From the NCBI RefSeq assembly GCF_000724485.1, contig NZ_CP007739.1:1782843-1846842 (forward strand): a stretch of DNA of 64,000 bases, given 5' to 3'. The stretch's first letter is position 1. Each line of letters starts with the position of its first letter. Origin of the DNA: Bacillus methanolicus MGA3. GTDB taxonomy: Bacteria > Bacillota > Bacilli > Bacillales > Cytobacillaceae. The position numbers and the translations under genes were made by a program. Under the pieces are notes generated by a model, which did not search any database, was not told where the DNA came from, and worked only from the letters and a program-made list of their open reading frames with translations. Positions 45,012 to 52,906 of this stretch are shown in pieces.

Positions 45012-46166
45012 GCGGTTAGAAGTCTTATGGCTTCATTTTTAAGATTGATACTTGCGTTAATATCTCGATTATGATGGGTTCCGCAAGAAGGGCAGTCCCA
45101 TTCACGCAATCCCAGATTTTTAACGTCTTTGTTTTGATAGCCGCAAAAAGAACAAAGCTGACTGGAAGGAAAGTTTTTTGCAACGGCCACAACTTGTTTG
45201 CCATACCATTTTGCTTTATATTCAATCATGCTTTTAAATTGTGACCATGATACTTCGTTAATGGCTTTTGCAAGATGACGATTCTTTAGCATATTGGATA
45301 TAGACATGTCTTCCATACCGATAATATCGTGGTTTTTGACTATTTCGGTTGAAACCTTGTCTAAAAAATCTTTTCTTGCATTGGCTATTTTTTCGTGTAT
45401 GCGGGCGACTTTCTTTTTAGCTTTATACCAATTTGCACCGCCAACAGTTCGTCTACTCATAATCCGTTGTGCCTTTGCTAATTTTTCCTCTAAGGAGCGG
45501 AAAAATTTTGGATTGGAGTACTTTGTTCCGTCTGAAAGGATAGCAAAATCTTTAATTCCTACGTCAACCCCAATAGCTGAACGGGTTTTTGGCCATTCAG
45601 ATACTTCTGCCTCCGTTCCCAGCGAAACAAAAGTAATTGCCCGAAGAATTACGCCGTATTGTTGCATTAAGGATACGTCCTTCTACTTTGCGGCTTTTGG
45701 CAAAACGAACAAGTCCAAGTTTAGGAAGTTTCATATAGTTGCCTTCAACAGCTATATTTCCATTTACATGTTTCGTTGTGTAAGATTGAACTGGATTCTT
45801 TTTAGACTTAAATCGAGGTTGTTTGTTTTGTTTGTTGTAGTATCGAACATAAGAGTCAGCAAGATTTTCAACTGATTTTTGCAACGCAATACTATCTACT
45901 TCCTTCAAAAATTTATACTGTTTTTTTAATTCGGGAAGTGATTTAATGGTTTCTTTCTTGTTGAAGTATTCACCCTTCCAATTATTCTTTGGAAGCTGAC
46001 CATTTTGAACCATTTCTTCGCAAATATGCCAGTAAGCGTCCTTTGCTTTCTGCTTAGCTAGAAAGAAGTTAAAAACGAACCTTGAACAGCCAATCGTTTT
46101 GTTAATGAGTTCCATTTGTTTTTTGTTTGGATAGATACGAAATTTATAGGCTTTGTGAACGATCAT
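44942..46166 (-). pseudogene. tnpB: TnpB (IS200/IS605-family OrfB) with one-base frameshift and fused 3' end
   Basis: Two overlapping frames make up one TnpB protein. The N-terminal part (from ATG 46166) begins MIVHKAYKFRIYPNKKQMEL; the C-terminal part holds the RuvC-type residues [12 protein letters not shown] (Asp), [10 protein letters not shown] (Glu) and [15 protein letters not shown] (Asp), plus the zinc knuckle CSFCG...CPSCG. An extra base in the run at 45629-45632 (AATTACTTTTGTTTCG) breaks the frame between them. After 'AIRLLTA' the sequence runs into the ketopantoate reductase relic, so the normal 3' end and right terminus of the element are lost. Confidence 0.88.
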
Positions 46167-46320
46167 GACGTTCTCCTCACTTTAATCAAGAACATTTGTT
46201 CCTATTATAGCATAGTGAGGAAGGTTTTGGCTATTGCCAACCGACATTCATCACCCACTTACTCATTGGGCTTCGCCCTTCCCATTCCTTGAAATGGGGT
46301 CTTCTGTCGGGAAATGATAA
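46167..46320. mobile_element. Left end of the TnpB-type element, copy 1
   Basis: From the TnpB start outward: 'ttctcctcactttaatcaag', 'attatagcatagtgaggaagg', 'gccaaccgacattcatcacc', 'gggcttcgcccttcccattcc' and 'cttctgtcgggaaatgataaa'. The same blocks in the same order occur at 60760-60915. GGGCTTCGCCC is a short hairpin of the kind found in IS200/IS605 ends. Confidence 0.75.
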
Positions 46321-46357
46321 AGCTGGTAATCTTCCACTTTGCAACATCAAAAACCAA

Positions 46358-46409
46358 CAGATCAAAGGAAAAGATTATTCAACCAGATCAAAGGAAAAGA
46401 TTATTCAAC
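46358..46409. repeat. 26-bp tandem direct repeat, two units
   Basis: The unit beginning cagatcaaaggaaaagatta and ending ttcaac is present twice, exactly, at 46358-46383 and 46384-46409, between the transposon end and the TOMM operon terminator. Confidence 0.85.
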
Positions 46410-46410
46410 G

Positions 46411-46447
46411 AAAAATAAACCGCACCAAATGTTGATTTGACGCGGTT
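46411..46447 (-). terminator. Terminator of the TOMM operon
   Basis: On the minus strand AACCGCGTCAAAT and ATTTGGTGCGGTT form an imperfect 13-bp stem with a CAAC loop, followed by TATTTTT, about 40 bp after the SagB-type gene. Confidence 0.75.
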
Positions 46448-46485
46448 TCCTGAGGTAAGTTGATTCCGAGTAAACTCATTATTAT

Positions 46486-48063
46486 TTAACCATGTAAACT
46501 TCCCTTCAACCAAGGGCGATGTCGATAAGGGCCAATCGGGATTTGGATTAGGCTCGTTTTTCTTTGTGAATCCATCTTATAAATTTCATCACACAAGTTC
46601 GCATCAAACCCGAGGAGTGGGTGCCCCCCCATCCCGAGGGCTGACGCCGCTAACAGCAACCGTTGCACGAGCATACCGGCTTCCATTTGCTGGATTCGGT
46701 ATCCTCTGTATCCAAGTTCCGTTTTGAAGTAATCCTTGTCTCCTGCCACATGCAGGCAGAGTGGTACTTGAATCAAATTTACATTATCAAGTGACATTCC
46801 GTATTGCAGCCGTAGTCGATGATCTCCGGGATGAATCTGTTGCAGCGCATGTGCAGTACTGTCATAGTGATATGCACCATCCGTAATGCCTTCTACATTG
46901 TATATACAGCCATATAGTGAGACGCGGGGCTCGTGCTTCTTATGTGCTCCATCCAAATCATTTCGATATGAGAAGGAAGCCGTTGCCTCTTGCAGCAGAG
47001 TGGCCAGTTTCAGTTGACTTACCTTTCCCAAAACGAAATCCATGTCCGGTGAATATCGTTTTCGGCAGACCGATGCCAGATCATACAACAACCGATTCAC
47101 ATGAGGCAGAGCTGTCTCTTGCCCCTCAACAGTTATACTCTCCTTTGCCTTGATCTGTCGAAACGATCGCGTTGATTCCAGCATAGATGCTTCATTCAAC
47201 TTGGTTAACATCGGATACTCTTTGATCCTCCGTGACCGGACGTAGTGATGATGCTGAATCGCTGTCAATTCTCGGCACAATTCGGCGGCAGAGGCAATCC
47301 CGTCAATGTCTCTCCCGTTAGAAAACCAGCTTGTAGGTTCCACCGATAGCGGGATCACCGCATACACGCTCTCCTCCTGTTCGGATATCCCAAGCAGATG
47401 GTTGATGGCCCGATCAAGAAATTGAAAGTACACCCCCGATGCGAAGCCAAACCGTTTCGCCACTTCCAGCAACTGTCCAATCAGTACTCCGGCATCCAAC
47501 CCTTGTAGACGGTAGGCAAGGTTATTGTATTTAAAGAAATTTTTCCAAAACATGGTCGACACAAAAACAGTGCCAAAACAAGAGGTCACTTCAAAGCGGT
47601 TGCCAAGAGCCCTGGCTATATATGAATCGAAATTGCCTTCTCGCAGCAATACTAAGCGGTGGTGTGCCACATCATAATGGTACACCCCGGCTGGCAAATC
47701 CTCGATTTTCAGATACACGTACACTTCGTTTGGATACAATGCACCACCGGAAGGAGCAAACCGCCGGTAAGACTGCATGAGGTCTGCCGCTTGTTCTATG
47801 GGATCCAATGGAAAGACTGACTGAGAAAATTGAGTAAGGCCGTAAACATACCAGAGAAAATGACCGATTCTGCGTAGATCAGGCTTTGCGGGTGGTTCAT
47901 ATCCTTCAAGTGTCAGCGGTACTTCAAGCGACAATGGAACTGTTGGCAGACCACGGTAGAGCTTATAAGCAAGCGGTGCATCTTCCCAATCCACTTCCCA
48001 GTCCGGCGGGCTTGCCTTTTCAATGTCAAAATGTAGATTGTATAATAATTCCTCTAGACTCAT
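46486..48063 (-). CDS. SagB/ThcOx-family dehydrogenase, two-domain (TOMM azoline oxidase)
   Basis: A 525-residue protein with two tandem nitroreductase-like domains. The first (about 60-260) holds QSYRRFAPSGGALYPNEVYV and 'AGVYHYDVAHHRLVLLREG', and the second (about 300-510) repeats the theme with GAYHYDSTAHALQQI and MEAGMLVQRLLLAASALGMG. SagB enzymes use FMN to oxidise azolines to thiazoles or oxazoles. It is the last gene of the TOMM operon, 22 bp after the YcaO gene, and is followed by a terminator. Its G+C content is visibly above that of the flanks. The second domain may be degenerate. Confidence 0.88.
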   Translation of the reverse strand: MSLEELLYNLHFDIEKASPPDWEVDWEDAPLAYKLYRGLPTVPLSLEVPLTLEGYEPPAKPDLRRIGHFLWYVYGLTQFSQSVFPLDPIEQAADLMQSYRRFAPSGGALYPNEVYVYLKIEDLPAGVYHYDVAHHRLVLLREGNFDSYIARALGNRFEVTSCFGTVFVSTMFWKNFFKYNNLAYRLQGLDAGVLIGQLLEVAKRFGFASGVYFQFLDRAINHLLGISEQEESVYAVIPLSVEPTSWFSNGRDIDGIASAAELCRELTAIQHHHYVRSRRIKEYPMLTKLNEASMLESTRSFRQIKAKESITVEGQETALPHVNRLLYDLASVCRKRYSPDMDFVLGKVSQLKLATLLQEATASFSYRNDLDGAHKKHEPRVSLYGCIYNVEGITDGAYHYDSTAHALQQIHPGDHRLRLQYGMSLDNVNLIQVPLCLHVAGDKDYFKTELGYRGYRIQQMEAGMLVQRLLLAASALGMGGHPLLGFDANLCDEIYKMDSQRKTSLIQIPIGPYRHRPWLKGSLHG

Positions 48064-48085
48064 CCTCCAACCTCCTAGTTACCGC

Positions 48086-50032
48086 TTATGGAAACGGATG
48101 CGGGTGTGGATTGAGTTGTTCAAGTGTCAGCGGTTGTTTCGCATACCCGAGTTCCATTGGCACCCGGAGCACCCTCTCCAGCCCTCTTATGCGGGTAAGG
48201 TGATGACCGAATGTCATCGGCAGCATCCCCGGAATCAGCACTTTCACGCAATACAAACCGTTCCGTCTGATTTCTGGTGTCGTTTGGTCCACAACAATCA
48301 CATCAAGGTCCAATCGACGAAACACCTGAAGAATGTCCTTCAGATCATCGGTTAGGTCTGCATGACTTGACTTCCAATTGAATTCCTCTTCAAACGTTCG
48401 CAACGGACGATGTTCATCCAACAAAAACTGAAGGCGCTCTTCGGCTTGCGGCAAACCGTACAGCATGCCATGATCATCCATGTCCTGTACCAGAGAAGAA
48501 TCATGCAGCATTCGCACATACTCCTTCCGGTTCGCCTCAAATTTCTCGTCAAGATTCAGCATCATCCCAGTCAATTCGTGAACCGCACTTTTCACCGCCC
48601 GTACCGGGTCAAGATGAGCGCCTGCCGCACAGATAAGATTCAATCCCTTTGGCTTCCTGTTTTTCGCCAACGCCCAAACGCTTGGAATTCCGTGCTCCAT
48701 CGTTGAGTTAAAAAAATACAGATCATATCCCGCCACCGCCCGAATACGGTCGATCATCAACTGCAGTTCTTGGTCATCAGCGGAATAAGGGTCAAGACGC
48801 GGGAGGGGCATCTGCCCATACCAAGTCATCAGGAACGAATCACGCTCCACCACTTCCAAAATACCGTAGAAAATGGCCTCCTCCAAACTTCCGCCTAACG
48901 CGCATCCGTTTGAAGTTTCATAGACAAATCCCTGCCGTCCGCAGCCCAAACTGTAATAGGAAAGCAGCTCCGGAACCAAAATCGGACGCTCTTGCAAAAA
49001 TGAATAGCCCCAAACCCAATTCATTGGGCGATCAGGATCAAACGGTTTAAATGGAAATCCAGGCCGCGCATACTGTTCCTTTTCGTGCACCCCTACCTTT
49101 ATAGGATTGAGCGCTTGATCTTCCAGATTGCGGAAACTGTCATAGACTACTGTCCGTTTGCCGCGGGGTTCGAGGCCGCAGTACCGCTCCAACCCTTCCA
49201 AAATGGCAGTCAACTCACTTACCGCGTATGAATGAGTCCGGCCTGCTGCTCCCTCGTCCGCCGTAAACAAAGGCAGATTGACACTGGCATCTGCAAATGG
49301 CGTCACAAGGTCATACATTTTACCATTCAAAAAGCCAGTCCGATAATCCAGATAGTCTTTGACTAAAACTTTACTCAGGTCATCCATCGAACGGCAGCGG
49401 AAACTGTCGGTGCTGATCTTTGGACTTGACTGCAGCGAAATTCTGGCCGCATCCGGTGAATCCTCGGGTAATTGGCCACAGACCGAACACAACGGGTAGG
49501 GAAGAAAAGAATGCCAAGAACTCTTCAGTGTTTTCAAGTTGATTAAATATACTCTTCCTTCCGAATGCGCCTGATCACCATGCAATACCCTTTTTACCTC
49601 TGCCTCGATCAGGTGAGCCATTTGCAAAAGTCCCGTAAGCGACGCCCACGAGTCGCTCGACATTCCACCGTGCGCCTCCAGTCTCTGTTGTATCTCCCAC
49701 ATCTCTTTACGGTCTGGTCCTGCCATGAGATGCCGATGATCCGCACACTGGGAGCACCCCGGCGTTCCCGGGCGAACGAGCGGACCGACCACGCCCTCGC
49801 CAAATGAAACGAAGCCTCGCAGCCAAGGAATGCCGGTTGGCTGCAACACCTCTTCCGCCTTTTGATGAACAGAAGGATTCCAAGCATCGTGCAGCACCAG
49901 AGCCAAATCAATCGATTCCGGTATTCCTGACTCAAAATCGGTTTGACGAACTACCTGATATTGAGAGGACAGATCTCCGCATACGCGGTCTGCCAACAAC
50001 CCTTCTCCGACAACCGCCACGACTGCACTCAC
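48086..50032 (-). CDS. YcaO cyclodehydratase with N-terminal leader-binding/E1-like part (TOMM SagC-D fusion)
   Basis: A 648-residue TOMM cyclodehydratase. The N-terminal ~200 residues are E1/ThiF-like with zinc pairs PGCSQCADH and CSVCGQLP. The YcaO domain (about 240-640) has the ATP-binding region SNGCALGGSLEEAIFYGILE followed by VVERDSF, and the protein ends NPHPHPFP, the Pro-rich C-terminus typical of azoline-forming YcaO enzymes. It would convert Cys (and possibly Ser) of the precursor to azolines using ATP. The GTG start at 50032 overlaps the previous gene's TGA by 4 bp. Confidence 0.9.
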   Translation of the reverse strand: MSAVVAVVGEGLLADRVCGDLSSQYQVVRQTDFESGIPESIDLALVLHDAWNPSVHQKAEEVLQPTGIPWLRGFVSFGEGVVGPLVRPGTPGCSQCADHRHLMAGPDRKEMWEIQQRLEAHGGMSSDSWASLTGLLQMAHLIEAEVKRVLHGDQAHSEGRVYLINLKTLKSSWHSFLPYPLCSVCGQLPEDSPDAARISLQSSPKISTDSFRCRSMDDLSKVLVKDYLDYRTGFLNGKMYDLVTPFADASVNLPLFTADEGAAGRTHSYAVSELTAILEGLERYCGLEPRGKRTVVYDSFRNLEDQALNPIKVGVHEKEQYARPGFPFKPFDPDRPMNWVWGYSFLQERPILVPELLSYYSLGCGRQGFVYETSNGCALGGSLEEAIFYGILEVVERDSFLMTWYGQMPLPRLDPYSADDQELQLMIDRIRAVAGYDLYFFNSTMEHGIPSVWALAKNRKPKGLNLICAAGAHLDPVRAVKSAVHELTGMMLNLDEKFEANRKEYVRMLHDSSLVQDMDDHGMLYGLPQAEERLQFLLDEHRPLRTFEEEFNWKSSHADLTDDLKDILQVFRRLDLDVIVVDQTTPEIRRNGLYCVKVLIPGMLPMTFGHHLTRIRGLERVLRVPMELGYAKQPLTLEQLNPHPHPFP

Positions 50033-51993
50033 CGTGATTCCTCCTCTCGCAGCAACACACCAAACACTCCTGCCAGTTTCTCCTTCAAAAATGGTTCCAT
50101 CTCTAGTTCAAAGACCGAAAGCCGCTTGCAGTTTCGTTCCAAGATTTTCATAGCGGACTGCAAAACTTCGAATTGTGCCGTCTCCTCACAGGCGGGGATC
50201 ATAAGGTTTAGCGGCGCCTTTTCTTCAAGAAGCACGGACGAAACTTTAAACGCTTGTGTCGTGAGTCTATCCGCTCGATTTTGTGCCTTCACAAGCGCTT
50301 GCTGCAACGCTTTCCGCAGCGCCAATGTTATATTCAAACCTGTACTGCCATACCAACCGCCACTCGTACCGACCCATACTACAGGAAAACCGGATACTTC
50401 CTCACCTAAGCCGATCATTGGTGTTCCCTGCATCGTGGTCAGTGCCTGCAAATAAAACCGGCAGCGTTCATCTTCTATCGCGCTCAACTGCACCGGAGCA
50501 ACAAGATTCTTCTTATTGATCTGTTGCTTTCTCAGCTCCTCATCCAAACACTTTTGCAGCCCACGGCAAATACTTTCTGCAAACGTTTCTCCTGATCCAA
50601 CCCCAACAAATTCCTGCGGTTTTACCATACTATTCTCTATTTCCTGATGTGGAGGCAGTGTCGCAGCGAGTAAACCGGCCATTCGTGACACATACGCTTC
50701 AATCCCGGACAGACCCGCCTCCCTTCGTGCTTCCTCATGCGTCAGTCCTGTACAAACAAGGTCTGGCAACAGCTCAGCCGGTCCCTCCGACAACGGATCA
50801 ACTGCCTGAACACGGCACTGAGCCAATGGCAGCTGCTTTAAATCTCCCTCTTCCCAAATATGGAAAATCCCTGATTCCTCTGATGCCAACTGGTGAAAAT
50901 AAAGAAGCAGTTCACCCGGCTCACCTTTGCTCAAGCCTTGATCGAGCCGAATATCGAAATCCTCAACCCATTTAGCTGATGTACGTCCGGTCACCAGTGG
51001 ATGAGGCATGAACGAATGCCAGTTTCCTTCCAACGTTTCCAAATCAAGCAGAAAAAATTGATTTTTCTGTTCCAGTTTGCTAACTCCGGTAACTTCTTTA
51101 AACAATTCAAACACGATCACATTGGCCAACATCGCTCCGGCTGTGGAAGAGAAGGCAGGTAATTGCTGATCTTTGCATAACACAGATTGGTGGATGCGAC
51201 GCCAAGCAGACTCCCAGCACCCGTCAGAATCCGGATGCACGAACGGACCCGCCAGCCCCACTTGCTGCAAGCATATAGCGGGGAGAAACACCTTTTTCTC
51301 TTCCTTGCAAACCTTATGAAGAAGCCGTAGATTTTCAACATCACCCTCCTGAGATACATACAAAATCGAATCAAACGGCTGTACAATTTCCCGCCAAGAA
51401 CTTACCTCCTCCTTCGTTAGTGTGACCTCCTCTACCGCCACCTCAGGATCTGTTTTACGGGCATGTGCCACGAGTTCCATCAGCCGCCGTCTATTGGTCG
51501 GTACCGTGTCTGTGATTAACACTTGAAACTTGGGCAATCCGGATTCAATCAACGAAGAAACCAACGAAAGAAAAAAAGGGCCTGAGCCAACTGCCAACAC
51601 TTTGGCCTGACGATACGCTTGAAAACGGTACGCCCCCGAATCGACAAAACTGTCAACAAATTCAATTTGAGAAGCATACTTTTTAAGAACCTGATCCGTC
51701 AATTGATGCGGACGATCTTGGCTCACATCTCGAACAAACCCATTTCGATACAGGACCTCTGCAATTTCATACACCCTGTCCCGGTATGGACCCGGCAATC
51801 CTTCTGTCAATTTCCCCAACGTGTACTCCCCGTTGAACATCGGTATCAGCTTTTCAACCCATTGATCGATCGTACTGCCTTCCATACGAAAAGAACTTAA
51901 GTTGTTCCGAAAATACACACCTCTGTTTGGATCAGGGAGAAAAAACGTGTCCCTTTTCACTTTCAGACGCATAGAAGGGTTCAAAATTGTCAT
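50029..51993 (-). CDS. Thiazole-containing bacteriocin maturation protein (ThiF/SagC-like)
   Basis: A 654-residue protein resembling the maturation protein of heterocycloanthracin loci. The N-terminus (MRLKVKRDTFFLPDPNRGVY) looks like a leader-peptide-binding winged helix followed by a ThiF-like Rossmann region (AKVLAVGSGPFFLSLVSSL, about 130-150). The C-terminal half carries degenerate YcaO-like text ('EFVGVGSGETFAESICRGLQKCL'). It would present the precursor to the cyclodehydratase; it is unlikely to adenylate. AAAGGAGGAGCGAA precedes the ATG. The gap to the precursor gene holds a repeat B hairpin. Confidence 0.85.
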   Translation of the reverse strand: MTILNPSMRLKVKRDTFFLPDPNRGVYFRNNLSSFRMEGSTIDQWVEKLIPMFNGEYTLGKLTEGLPGPYRDRVYEIAEVLYRNGFVRDVSQDRPHQLTDQVLKKYASQIEFVDSFVDSGAYRFQAYRQAKVLAVGSGPFFLSLVSSLIESGLPKFQVLITDTVPTNRRRLMELVAHARKTDPEVAVEEVTLTKEEVSSWREIVQPFDSILYVSQEGDVENLRLLHKVCKEEKKVFLPAICLQQVGLAGPFVHPDSDGCWESAWRRIHQSVLCKDQQLPAFSSTAGAMLANVIVFELFKEVTGVSKLEQKNQFFLLDLETLEGNWHSFMPHPLVTGRTSAKWVEDFDIRLDQGLSKGEPGELLLYFHQLASEESGIFHIWEEGDLKQLPLAQCRVQAVDPLSEGPAELLPDLVCTGLTHEEARREAGLSGIEAYVSRMAGLLAATLPPHQEIENSMVKPQEFVGVGSGETFAESICRGLQKCLDEELRKQQINKKNLVAPVQLSAIEDERCRFYLQALTTMQGTPMIGLGEEVSGFPVVWVGTSGGWYGSTGLNITLALRKALQQALVKAQNRADRLTTQAFKVSSVLLEEKAPLNLMIPACEETAQFEVLQSAMKILERNCKRLSVFELEMEPFLKEKLAGVFGVLLREEESR

Positions 51994-52090
51994 TTCGCTC
52001 CTCCTTTAGCCATAGCTGTTCTTAAATCTGCATCATCACCACTATCATCCTATGTATAGCAATTTGTCCCTTATGTCTAATCTTATAGAG

Positions 52091-52152
52091 AAGAGAGGCT
52101 GTCTCAAAAGCCTAAGGGTCAGACCCTTATGAGACAGCTTCGGCCTCTTCTC
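52091..52152. repeat. Repeat B copy 5, hairpin between precursor and modification genes
   Basis: gaggctgtctcaaaagccta, then agggtcagaccctta, then tgagacagc: the long stem repeats the element at 25841 for about 43 identical bp. On the minus strand it lies after the precursor stop (52191) and ~100 bp before the maturation gene. No long T tract follows on that strand, so it may attenuate or protect RNA rather than fully terminate. Confidence 0.8.
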
Positions 52153-52190
52153 CTTAGGAAACCACGGTTTTCGTTAGAAAACTAGAACGA

Positions 52191-52517
52191 TTATCCGCCG
52201 CAACGACCGCCGCCACAACGACCGCCGCCACAACGACCGCCGCCGCAGCGAGAGCAATTAGAGCAACGAGAGCAATTAGAACAACGGGAACAACTAAAGC
52301 AGTTAAAGCAGCGAAAGCAACTAAAGCAACTAACGCAATTAGAACAATTAAAGCAATTAGAACAACTAAAGCAACTAAAACAACGGCCAAAACCACCCAT
52401 ACCACCGAATTGTCTAGTTTGATCAATATAGTACATGTTTGGGTCCAAAGGAACTGCCTCGTTCGCATGGAAATCACCGATATTCAACATTTGGAGTTCA
52501 GTTTGGAAATCATTCAT
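52191..52517 (-). CDS. Heterocycloanthracin/sonorensin-type TOMM precursor peptide
   Basis: A 108-residue precursor. The leader (about 1-44) reads MNDFQTELQMLNIGDFHANE, then 'AVPLDPNMYYIDQTRQF' and a Gly-rich spacer GGMGGFGR, the form known from heterocycloanthracin-type bacteriocins. The core has 15 consecutive Cys-X-X units (X mostly Ser, Phe, Asn, Arg), then three CGGGR units and a final CGG, so 19 cysteines in total are available for thiazole formation. AGGAGG lies 7 nt before the ATG. The product would be an antibacterial or signalling polythiazole peptide. The transporter and leader protease are not in the window. Confidence 0.93.
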   Translation of the reverse strand: MNDFQTELQMLNIGDFHANEAVPLDPNMYYIDQTRQFGGMGGFGRCFSCFSCSNCFNCSNCVSCFSCFRCFNCFSCSRCSNCSRCSNCSRCGGGRCGGGRCGGGRCGG

Positions 52518-52797
52518 TTTTATACCTCCTAAAATAAGTTAACAAAGGGCGCCAGCAACATGGAAAGGGAAACAAAACGAGTAAAATCACAAAAACAACT
52601 TTGTAATAGGCGGATCCATTACTATTTCGAATACTCTCCCCAACAAAATATGTACGATATTTAGGTATTGTTACTGATTCAAACACCCATTCTTTTGGGT
52701 CTTCGGTAAAACCATTCAAAACGAAAACAGGATGGGTCACATGAGAATAAGGCGGGAGGGTACAAATATTGTCGTGGGGATCATGTAAAACACTCAA
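52510..52797 (-). CDS. Small protein directly upstream of the TOMM precursor, unknown
   Basis: A 95-residue frame starting at a TTG (MSVLHDPHDNICTLPPYSHV) and ending with a hydrophobic segment VFVILLVLFPFPCCW plus a basic tail. It overlaps the precursor start by 8 bp, and its last codons contain the precursor's ribosome site. No good ribosome site of its own is seen. It may be a small accessory/immunity membrane protein or a leader without function; no family recognised. Confidence 0.45.
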   Translation of the reverse strand: MSVLHDPHDNICTLPPYSHVTHPVFVLNGFTEDPKEWVFESVTIPKYRTYFVGESIRNSNGSAYYKVVFVILLVLFPFPCCWRPLLTYFRRYKNE

Positions 52798-52830
52798 TTT
52801 TTAAGCTTATTAGATTCGTATTCTTTTTCA

Positions 52831-52866
52831 TACAAAAAACGGAGAGTATCTTTACTTACTCTCCGT
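52831..52866 (-). terminator. Terminator after the nucleoside hydrolase gene
   Basis: ACGGAGAGTA and TACTCTCCGT form a perfect 10-bp stem with an 8-base loop, followed by TTTTTTG on the minus strand, 40 bp after the stop. Confidence 0.88.
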
Positions 52867-52906
52867 CAATTAAATATTCAAACTGCCAGAAGGTTGATCA
52901 CATTGC

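Noticed and set aside
52195..52390. Short tandem DNA repeats resembling a CRISPR or satellite array
   Set aside because: They are the coding repeats of the precursor core peptide; no spacers and no cas genes.
52154..52477. Hydrophobic Val/Ala-rich minus-strand ORF
   Set aside because: An out-of-frame shadow of the Cys-X-X repeats in the TOMM precursor gene.
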